Shown here: piece by piece, positions 15,067 to 21,811 of the stretch
Layout: every line of letters begins with the position of its first letter
Position numbering within the stretch: position 1 is the stretch's first letter
Origin: Spirochaetia bacterium
Lineage (GTDB): Bacteria; Spirochaetota; Spirochaetia; Treponematales; Treponemataceae
Assembly: GCA_900769975.1 (NCBI GenBank)
Contig: CAAGIR010000037.1
Location: 1-27,963, forward strand
Length of the DNA: 27,963 nt
Reading direction: 5' to 3'
The notes under the pieces: generated by a model
Databases searched by the model: none
What the model was told of the DNA's origin: nothing
What the model saw: the letters and a program-made list of their open reading frames with translations, nothing else
Program-made: the position numbers and the translations under genes

Positions 15067-16695
15067 TTATTCAGATTCAAGCAACGCACTGATTATAAGA
15101 TCATCCTGATACCAGTCAATCAGCAGAGAAAAAATTTCTTCTTTATAACCTTCACAAACTGCTTTGATTTTCCACACTGTTCCAGACTTTATCTGTTCAC
15201 GCTCCATTTCCTCCATTTTTACCCAGTTATTTTTATACAAAATAAAGAAATCAGTTGCATCAGAAATATCACTACCATTATCCGCATCATAAGCGTAAGT
15301 TTTGATTTTCAGTTCACGCGTCATATTTTTCAGAAAATCACACGTAATAAGACAATCTTGCGAAGAAACATTAAAACTCTTCCACCAGACGTAAGGCCCC
15401 ACAACTACTTTTACCCTATAATTTCCATGTTTTAAATACAAATCCTTCATAGAATAAATTTTATTTTTAGAAGCTGGTCTTTCAGCCTGAACCTTACTAT
15501 TAAAACTAAAAAATTTCTCCCAAAAACGGCTTCCTTTTACATACAAAGTTCTTTCACTTCCAGAAATTTCGGGAATAGAATCATTATCATTCTCAAAAAA
15601 GAACGCTTTTACAGGCAAATCCATCTGTCCCGACAAAGAATGTGGCATTTCCATTTCAATTTTTACAGGTGTATACCATTTTCTAAGGATAGTTTTATGA
15701 AAAACACCCGCTTTCCAGCATCCGCAAATTAAAATAATTCCAGCAGCCACGCTCCAGACAATTTTTACGACACGTCTTTTTAATTTATCTTTTTGTTCGA
15801 TTGCAGGATAATCATAAGTTTTTCCATTCAATACCGACTTTGCCAGTTGAACACGCAATTCATGAGTATCATAATGTTTAAGATATTTTTTTACAATTCT
15901 CAAAACTCCGTCAATGGAATGAAATCGTTTTTTTGCCTTAGGCCTAATCATTTTGTGAATAAGTTTTGCAATAACTGGCGGAATTGTTTTATCAATTTTT
16001 CGCGGACTAATATATTTTCCCTTTTTGATTGTATTCAAAGTTTCAAGTGAAAAACTCTGCGGATAAGGTTTTGTACCAGTCACCATTTCATAAAGCATAA
16101 TTCCAAGTGCATAAATATCCGCTCTGTTATCTACAGAAGCACTGTCTTCAAATTGTTCAGGCGGCATATAAGCAGGAGTTCCAAGTGCCATTCCAGACAG
16201 CGTAACATTTTCACTTTCCGAAGCATCGCTTGCAATTCCAAAATCGGCCAGTTTAATTTCGCCTCGTTTTGAAATCAAAATATTTCCAGGTTTTATATCT
16301 CGGTGAACAATTTCCTTTGAATGAGCATATTTTAATGCATAGCACGCATCCTGCATTATCAGCATTGCAACAGGACATGGCAAAGTTGTCTGTTTTTTTA
16401 TCAGATTATCCACAGCCATACCGTCCACAAATTCTTCCACCATATAGCGAAATCCACCTTCTGTAAAATAATCAAAAAGATGAACAATATACGGACTTTG
16501 CAAATCCAGAAGAATTTGGGCTTCTTTTTTAAAACGTTCTGCATTTGTAGATTTTCCACGTGCAGTCATTTTCTTTATCACAACATAACGTTTTAAAGAA
16601 GAATGTAAGGCCTTGTAAACTACACCCATACCGCCTTTTGCAACAATCCCAAGAACTTTATACTTACCAATCATTGGTGGAAAATCGTCACTCAT
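15067..16695 (-). CDS. Membrane-anchored Hanks-type Ser/Thr protein kinase
   Basis: The 542-aa protein has a cytoplasmic kinase domain (about residues 10-275) with every key element: Gly-loop AKGGMGVVYK, Lys41 in VVIKKM, HRDIKPGNIL (catalytic Asp133), DFG at 151-153 and GTPAYMPPEQF. A single membrane helix follows a basic stretch (KRRVVKIVWSVAAGIILICG, about 306-326). The last 200 residues should be outside the membrane and match no PASTA repeat or other domain I recognise. GGAGG lies five bases before the chosen ATG at 16695; an ATG 12 bases upstream overlaps the ribosome site and is less likely. It is preceded by phosphoesterase and FHA genes on the same strand and followed closely by pepT. 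Substrates are unknown. Confidence 0.95.
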   Translation of the reverse strand: MSDDFPPMIGKYKVLGIVAKGGMGVVYKALHSSLKRYVVIKKMTARGKSTNAERFKKEAQILLDLQSPYIVHLFDYFTEGGFRYMVEEFVDGMAVDNLIKKQTTLPCPVAMLIMQDACYALKYAHSKEIVHRDIKPGNILISKRGEIKLADFGIASDASESENVTLSGMALGTPAYMPPEQFEDSASVDNRADIYALGIMLYEMVTGTKPYPQSFSLETLNTIKKGKYISPRKIDKTIPPVIAKLIHKMIRPKAKKRFHSIDGVLRIVKKYLKHYDTHELRVQLAKSVLNGKTYDYPAIEQKDKLKRRVVKIVWSVAAGIILICGCWKAGVFHKTILRKWYTPVKIEMEMPHSLSGQMDLPVKAFFFENDNDSIPEISGSERTLYVKGSRFWEKFFSFNSKVQAERPASKNKIYSMKDLYLKHGNYRVKVVVGPYVWWKSFNVSSQDCLITCDFLKNMTRELKIKTYAYDADNGSDISDATDFFILYKNNWVKMEEMEREQIKSGTVWKIKAVCEGYKEEIFSLLIDWYQDDLIISALLESE

Positions 16696-16701
16696 TTTAT
16701 C

Positions 16702-16800
16702 CTCCATTTATCTTTCACTTTTACAATTTTGCGTATTTTTGCAATTTTCATAATTTCTCGTCACTTTTTATAATTTCTCTTCACTTTTCGCAATTTCTTT
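16702..16800. repeat. Degenerate 20-bp tandem repeats in the kinase leader
   Basis: Two near-identical 20-base units, TAATTTCTCGTCACTTTTTA (16751-16770) and TAATTTCTCTTCACTTTTCG (16771-16790), are followed by a partial third unit. Related TTTCACTTTTACAATTTT words lie to the left. They fill most of the 115-base gap between the phosphoesterase stop and the kinase start. On the transcribed strand they read as AGTGA-GAGAAATTATAA-type words. Confidence 0.7.
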
Positions 16801-16810
16801 CAAAACCGCT

Positions 16811-17869
16811 TTAATCCACAGTTTTGATATTACATTCAGGGTTAAAACACACTCCAGGCATTACAACAGCCACATTTTGCTTACTCGGATTATGAATTTG
16901 AATAAATTTTCCATTCTGGCGCAAAGCATAATTTTGTTTTACAGGTCTATGCCCCGCGAGATAAACTGCATCCTTACAATCTTTTTCGATAAGGTTTTCA
17001 ATCATAAAATTAACGCTACCTTCCTGAGCATTGCCATTTGCAGTCCACGTCAAACCTTCCATTACATTTGCATATTTTGCAACATTTATAATTTGATTTT
17101 TTGTAAATAATGATTCAGGTTCAGCATGAGAAACAACAACATTTTTCGCCACAAAAACAACAGGAAACCCTTTTTCCACACAATGCATCAGATACAAAAT
17201 GTCATCACCATAATAACATTGAATAAAAATGCGGCACATTTCCCCTTCTTCAGCATATTTTTTAAAAGCATAATCGCCGCCACCTGTTTCATTTAAAATA
17301 TTTTCATGATTTCCCTTTAAAATCTGCACATTTTTTGTAAAACTAACTTTCAAAAGACAAAGCGCATAAAAAAGGCTTAAACCTTCACCCATTTCTGCAC
17401 AAATATTTTTGCCAGTATACTCATTTTCAGCAAATTCCTGTTCTATTTTCATCCATCTGTTTTTGTTCCGTTCAGAATGTAAAATATCCCCCACAAAAAC
17501 AAGACGCAAAACATCTGCTTCAAGTGCTTCAAAAACTGTTAAATTTTTATTTTTTATCTGATTATTTTTTTCCGCAAAAACTTTGTAATCGTCCTCTTCC
17601 AGCAAATCGTGTATTTTTGCATTTAAAATATTCTGTAAAAAAAAAGTTCTTGCATGCAAATCTGGAACAACAACAGTTAATTTTTCTTCATTTTGAAAAT
17701 CCACCAAACCGCCAGCTTCTGCATCATCGTTTTTCGGTCTATAACATTCATCTTCATTTTCCAGAATATCAGACGTCAAATTAAGCATTTCAAAAAAATC
17801 ATCATAAGCCTGTAATTTTTTTTCAGAGAGGATATTCACAATGTTTTTCAGAATCGGATTTTTATTCAA
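16811..17869 (-). CDS. Calcineurin-like metallophosphoesterase
   Basis: The 352-aa protein carries the metal-binding set of the calcineurin-like superfamily: PDLH (D70, H72), FVGDIL (D128), KGNHEN (N187, H188), VVSHAEP (H248) and AGHRP (H307). These ligate two metals and the family hydrolyses phosphoesters, including phosphoprotein Ser/Thr. The order and spacing resemble PPP-type phosphatases, but the whole sequence is divergent and could act on nucleotides or other esters. The start is probably TTG at 17869 with no clear ribosome site; a GTG at residue 11 is an alternative. It lies 45 bases after the FHA gene and 115 before the kinase, all on the same strand, which supports a phospho-signalling role without proving it. 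Confidence 0.85.
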   Translation of the reverse strand: MNKNPILKNIVNILSEKKLQAYDDFFEMLNLTSDILENEDECYRPKNDDAEAGGLVDFQNEEKLTVVVPDLHARTFFLQNILNAKIHDLLEEDDYKVFAEKNNQIKNKNLTVFEALEADVLRLVFVGDILHSERNKNRWMKIEQEFAENEYTGKNICAEMGEGLSLFYALCLLKVSFTKNVQILKGNHENILNETGGGDYAFKKYAEEGEMCRIFIQCYYGDDILYLMHCVEKGFPVVFVAKNVVVSHAEPESLFTKNQIINVAKYANVMEGLTWTANGNAQEGSVNFMIENLIEKDCKDAVYLAGHRPVKQNYALRQNGKFIQIHNPSKQNVAVVMPGVCFNPECNIKTVD

Positions 17870-17914
17870 TCTAAATAATTTTAAACTTTTAGCTATTACT
17901 TACAATTGAAAAAT

Positions 17915-18259
17915 TTAATAAATAACGAGCGTCATATTTCCAATTGTAATTCTGTCATCACGATTTAATTTAACATATTTCCCAGCAGGAATTCTCACCC
18001 CGTTTACAAAAGTTCCATTTGTGCTGTCTTCATCTTTTATAAAGTAAGCATTTTTAATTTTTTGGATCATTGCATGATGACGACTTGCCAGTTTATTGTC
18101 CACAACCACATCGTTATCAGCATCACGACCAATATGGATTTTTGCCACCAGTTCAACCTTTTTTTTGTTGAACATTAAATAAGATGCAGGAATATTCTCA
18201 CCCACACTTTCAAGATGTTTTCCAACCGGACTGCTTTTTATAATTGTTTCATTAGCCAT
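17915..18259 (-). CDS. Stand-alone FHA-domain protein
   Basis: FHA domains bind phosphothreonine peptides. This 114-aa protein is almost only an FHA domain: AKIHIGRDADNDVVV (about 38-53), SRHHAMI (about 58-65), DSTNGTFVNGVRIP (about 76-91) and a final RITIGNMTLVIY. The conserved Gly-Arg, Ser-Arg-His and Thr-Asn-Gly residues are all present, so phosphopeptide binding is expected. An N-terminal tail (about 1-35) contains several Ser/Thr that could be kinase sites. The ATG has no Shine-Dalgarno; instead a -10 box ends six bases upstream, so the mRNA may be leaderless. It is the head gene of FHA, phosphoesterase, kinase. Confidence 0.93.
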   Translation of the reverse strand: MANETIIKSSPVGKHLESVGENIPASYLMFNKKKVELVAKIHIGRDADNDVVVDNKLASRHHAMIQKIKNAYFIKDEDSTNGTFVNGVRIPAGKYVKLNRDDRITIGNMTLVIY

Positions 18260-18293
18260 ATATTTATTATACTACACAAAATGAAATTTTCAA
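18260..18293 (-). promoter_or_regulatory. Promoter of the FHA gene, probably leaderless
   Basis: On the minus strand TTGAAA (18293-18288), a 16-base spacer and a perfect TATAAT (18271-18266) are followed by AAATAT and then the ATG of the FHA gene. Transcription normally starts about seven bases after the -10 box, which here is the A of the ATG. No purine-rich ribosome site is present. Confidence 0.65.
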
Positions 18294-18312
18294 GTTTATT
18301 ATCCGAATGTTT

Positions 18313-18397
18313 GTGATTCACCTACGCTCAGGCTCCACAAGCTCCGCCCACTCAGCACATCAAACCCACTCAGCACACCAAGCGCGCACCCAGCACC
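18313..18397. repeat. GC-rich island with direct repeats, possible copy C of the dispersed element
   Basis: CCCACTCAGCACA occurs at 18347-18359 and 18365-18377 (18-base offset), with a partial third copy CACCCAGCACC. The left part CACCTACGCTCAGGC resembles CTAACGTTCAGCC and CTAACGCTCGGCC of the other two islands. Similarity to them is limited to this motif and to base composition. Confidence 0.5.
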
Positions 18398-18404
18398 AAA
18401 AACA

Positions 18405-19532
18405 TTAATCTTGAACCGCTTCCACACCACGCAAAATTCTAGCAAACGGCGAATTATTATGAATTGCTTCCCTCAGAATTCCAAGCACTTTTCTTACTTC
18501 CCTTTTTGTTTCCTTATCAAACGACGCATATTTTGCTACCATTCTGGCATTTGTCAAAAGAGAATTCTCCACCAGTTCACTGTTAGTCTTAGCTTCGCTT
18601 GCTTCAATAACACTAAAAAGTGCCAGGACAAAGTTCTTAATCTGTTTCTGGTTAAGGTTTTCCGTCCACTCATTAAATGCTTTATAAAAAAATTTACTTT
18701 TGGAATCAAAATCATCTGCAAAAATAAAATCGTTACCGCAAATCTGCCATGTTAAAGCATCATGCTCCATCACCGCCACGCCATCACTCTTTACAATATC
18801 AAACTTTTCAGGGTGATAGAAAATCATACCCACAATTGAAAGTTCAGGATACACAGAAACAATTTTATCTTTAACCGCCAGATAATCTTCCGACAGATAA
18901 TACTCCTTTTCAAATCCAGGTCCGTCAAAATTATACACTTTTTCAATCCGTTTCTGAATATTTTTACCTGTTTCCACAGCCGCAGCAATTGCCAGGTGAC
19001 CGCCCTTTGAATGACCAATCACAATAATTTTATTTCGGACTTTTGCACACACTTCCTTTATATATTTTTTCGCATCAGTCTGAGCTGGAATTTCATCCGC
19101 CCAGGAAATATTAAAATCTTCTTTCCAACCCACAAAAGAATCATCCGTTCCACGATAAGAAACAATCGCCTTTCCGTCTGCAAAAAAAGTAATCCCCACA
19201 AACTGTTCAGTTTTTTCTTCATCAAAAACTTCTTTTAATCCGCTCACTTCCACATTTTCAAATCTTGGAGAATTTCCCGCATTTAAAAGCAAATCCGTAG
19301 TATTTTTATTTATCAAATATCCGATTTTTTTCCGATTTTCAAAATCTGGTGTTTTTTTCATTCTTTCGCATAAAGTTTTTAAAGTAATTCTTTCAGATAA
19401 ATTTTCAGACACAAGATTACTTATCAGACAATAAGAAATTTGTGACAGCAAAAGAGCATCAATTTTCCCAAAAGGCACCTGATTAAAAGTCAAATCACCA
19501 CGCCATTTCAAATAATCAAAAAGATTAGCCAT
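18405..19532 (-). CDS. DUF2974 / Mbeg1-like alpha/beta-hydrolase
   Basis: The 375-aa protein matches the DUF2974 (Mbeg1-like) group of lipase-fold proteins. Supporting features are the opening MANLFDYLKWRGDLTF, VSYRGTDDSFVGWKEDF (about 124-140), the nucleophile elbow GHSKGGHLA with Ser175, and YNFDGPGF shortly after. No signal peptide or membrane segment is seen, so it appears cytoplasmic. The elbow Ser suggests an esterase or lipase-like activity, but the physiological substrate is unknown. AGAGGTG precedes the ATG by about five bases. It lies 145 bases upstream of the FHA gene, which has its own promoter, so co-transcription is uncertain. Confidence 0.85.
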   Translation of the reverse strand: MANLFDYLKWRGDLTFNQVPFGKIDALLLSQISYCLISNLVSENLSERITLKTLCERMKKTPDFENRKKIGYLINKNTTDLLLNAGNSPRFENVEVSGLKEVFDEEKTEQFVGITFFADGKAIVSYRGTDDSFVGWKEDFNISWADEIPAQTDAKKYIKEVCAKVRNKIIVIGHSKGGHLAIAAAVETGKNIQKRIEKVYNFDGPGFEKEYYLSEDYLAVKDKIVSVYPELSIVGMIFYHPEKFDIVKSDGVAVMEHDALTWQICGNDFIFADDFDSKSKFFYKAFNEWTENLNQKQIKNFVLALFSVIEASEAKTNSELVENSLLTNARMVAKYASFDKETKREVRKVLGILREAIHNNSPFARILRGVEAVQD

Positions 19533-19582
19533 TCATCACCTCTAAAAACAAGCCCTAAAATCTCAAAAAAATTTCAGATAAC

Positions 19583-19623
19583 AATAAAAATGCCACCTGA
19601 TTAAAATATAATCAAGGTGGCAT
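19583..19623 (-). terminator. Rho-independent terminator of the chemoreceptor gene
   Basis: On the minus strand ATGCCACCT-T-GATTA pairs with TAATC-AGGTGGCAT (19623-19590, one bulge, short AT loop) and is followed by TTTTTATTG. This is a clear intrinsic terminator 48 bases after the chemoreceptor stop, between it and the DUF2974 gene. Confidence 0.85.
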
Positions 19624-19670
19624 AAAAAAACAAGGAAAATTATAATTACGGTTACATTCTCACAAACAGT

Positions 19671-21749
19671 TTACACACTGAATTTATTTACATCATTACC
19701 AATTTTTGCAATAGACTGAGTAAGTGAATTTGAAATATTCTGAAGTTTTGTTGTCGTAGAATTTACATAATTCGTTCCACTTGTAATTTCAGAAACAGCA
19801 TTTGCAATCTGGCCCATGGAACCTTGCAGTTGATTAATATCAGACATAATTGCCTGTCCACCAGTTGTCATTTCCTGGGCAGCACCACGAACTTCACTAG
19901 TACTGTTGTTCATTAACTGCAATGCTTCCAAAATCTGCTGAGAACCCGATTGCTGTTCTTCCATAGCAGAACGGATTTGCAAAACCAAATCTCCCGTCAT
20001 AGAAATACGGCCAGAAACAGACTGGAATGATTTTTCAGAAACAGAAGATGCTTCTACTACACGAGAAATACCTTCCTGAATATTGTTTAATTCAATACCA
20101 ATCTTACTAGACTGTTCTGCAGAAGTTTCGGCAAGTTTTCTGATTTCATCAGCAACAACCGAGAAACCTTTACCTGCATCTCCTGCATGAGCTGCTTCAA
20201 TCGCCGCATTCATAGCAAGAAGGTTTGTCTGTTCTGCAATGCTCTGAATAATCTGGTTCGCATCAACCATAGAAGAAGACTGATCCGCAATTCTTTGTAC
20301 AAGACTATTTACAGCGGAATTCTGTTCGATACCAGTATTTACATCAGATTCCAAAGTTTTAAATTCATCTGCCATTTTCATAACAGATTTATCTACAGAA
20401 TTAATGTTTCCAAGCATCTGTTCAACAGCCGCAGACGCTTCCACAACACTAGAAGCCTGACTTTGAATCATCTTATCAAGCGATTCAATATTTTTTGTAA
20501 TTTCAGTAACAGCCGATGCTGAATTTTCTACACTTTGTGATTGGTTTTGAACCTGTCCGTTTACCACATTAATATTTTCAGACATCTGACTGATTGTAGC
20601 CGTCGTAGTAGAAATTTCTTCAGAAAGAACAACACCAGCCTTTTCGAGTTCATCTTCCGATTCTTTTACAGTAATCATGATAGAACGGAACTTTGCAATA
20701 AACTTATTTACAGATTTTACAAGTGCATCAATTTCATCATCCTTTTTAGTTTCAAGTTGAACAGTCAAATCTGCATCACCAGTAGAAAGATCTTCAATCA
20801 ACTCATTAACTTTATTTAAGCGTTTCAAAATCTGAGTAATCATCATCAAGAAAACGAAGAAGATAATGAATTCAACAACCAAAGCAAAAGCAATCATAAT
20901 ATTTTTTGCGGTTGTCATTGACTGTAAAATTTCACTTTCAGTCAAAAGGAAAACAATAGTCCAGTCCAATCCAGGAACAGGAGATGCAAAAACATGCGAT
21001 TTTACACCATTAAGTACCATATCAGATTGAACAGAATCATTTATACCCACAAGGATTTCCAGCTCAGGAAATTCTTCAACACCCTGCATAACATAATCTT
21101 TATCAGGGTGGGCAATAATCTTTCCAGTTTTATCCAAAACAAAAGCATAACCAGTTTCGCCCACCTTAAAATTTGCCACTTTGTCGCTTATAGTTTTAAA
21201 GCCAACCATTCCGACATAAAAACCAAAAGTTTTACCATTTTCGTCTTTCGCTGCACGTGCAATCGGGATAACATATTGATTTGAAGTTTTAGACAAAACC
21301 ATATCACCAACAAAAACATCCTGATTAGCAATCATCATTGCCTTATAATAATCACGCTCTAAAACACCGCCTTTTGAACCGACCAGACCAGTATCACGAT
21401 AAGTAGTACCATCTTTTCCACAAAAGAACATATAATCATATTCCGTATTTCGCAACTGCTGATTATTATGAAGCCATTCAATTACAGCTTCTTCATCACC
21501 AGTTTTGTTAATTTCGGCTTCTGAATAAATTCTTAAATCATTTTTATAAATTTCAATCCAGTTACCAATTTCATCTGCACGCCCAGAAGCAATATTCTGA
21601 ACCATATTGTAAGTAGTTGTAAAGTTCAAAGCCTTAACATTTTTTACAATAACCGAAATCATACAAGCAAAAATAACAAACACTACAACAAAAATAGTGA
21701 AACATTGTCTTGTGCTGATTCTTTTTGAAAATTTTATTTTTTCTGCCAT
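19671..21749 (-). CDS. Methyl-accepting chemotaxis protein with dCache sensor
   Basis: This 692-aa transmembrane chemoreceptor controls the CheA kinase. Order: TM1 (about residues 14-36), a periplasmic double-Cache region (about 45-270, with YDYMFFCGKDGTTYRDTG, YYKAMM and GYAFVLDKTGKIIAHPD), TM2 (about 282-305), a HAMP linker, and a long coiled-coil signalling domain. The hairpin tip contains QTNLLAMNAAIEAAHAGDAG and GFSVVADEIRKLAE, nearly the universal sequence. The C-terminus (VNKFSV) has no CheR-binding pentapeptide. AGGTGG lies just before the ATG, and a TGGACA-18-TATAAT promoter lies upstream. dCache domains often bind amino acids or other small molecules; the ligand here cannot be read from sequence. 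Confidence 0.97.
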   Translation of the reverse strand: MAEKIKFSKRISTRQCFTIFVVVFVIFACMISVIVKNVKALNFTTTYNMVQNIASGRADEIGNWIEIYKNDLRIYSEAEINKTGDEEAVIEWLHNNQQLRNTEYDYMFFCGKDGTTYRDTGLVGSKGGVLERDYYKAMMIANQDVFVGDMVLSKTSNQYVIPIARAAKDENGKTFGFYVGMVGFKTISDKVANFKVGETGYAFVLDKTGKIIAHPDKDYVMQGVEEFPELEILVGINDSVQSDMVLNGVKSHVFASPVPGLDWTIVFLLTESEILQSMTTAKNIMIAFALVVEFIIFFVFLMMITQILKRLNKVNELIEDLSTGDADLTVQLETKKDDEIDALVKSVNKFIAKFRSIMITVKESEDELEKAGVVLSEEISTTTATISQMSENINVVNGQVQNQSQSVENSASAVTEITKNIESLDKMIQSQASSVVEASAAVEQMLGNINSVDKSVMKMADEFKTLESDVNTGIEQNSAVNSLVQRIADQSSSMVDANQIIQSIAEQTNLLAMNAAIEAAHAGDAGKGFSVVADEIRKLAETSAEQSSKIGIELNNIQEGISRVVEASSVSEKSFQSVSGRISMTGDLVLQIRSAMEEQQSGSQQILEALQLMNNSTSEVRGAAQEMTTGGQAIMSDINQLQGSMGQIANAVSEITSGTNYVNSTTTKLQNISNSLTQSIAKIGNDVNKFSV

Positions 21750-21767
21750 AATCCACCTATATATCCT

Positions 21768-21797
21768 ATTATATATTATGATTTCTTATTCTGTCCA
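21768..21797 (-). promoter_or_regulatory. Promoter of the chemoreceptor gene
   Basis: On the minus strand TGGACA (21797-21792), an 18-base spacer and TATAAT (21773-21768) lie in the 62-base gap after the ankyrin gene. The predicted start point leaves a leader of about 12 bases containing AGGTGG. Confidence 0.55.
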
Positions 21798-21811
21798 TTT
21801 GTTTTTTAAAT

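Noticed and set aside
18347..18396. CRISPR-like array
   Set aside because: Only two full repeats of 13 bases with a 5-base gap; no spacers of normal size and no cas genes.
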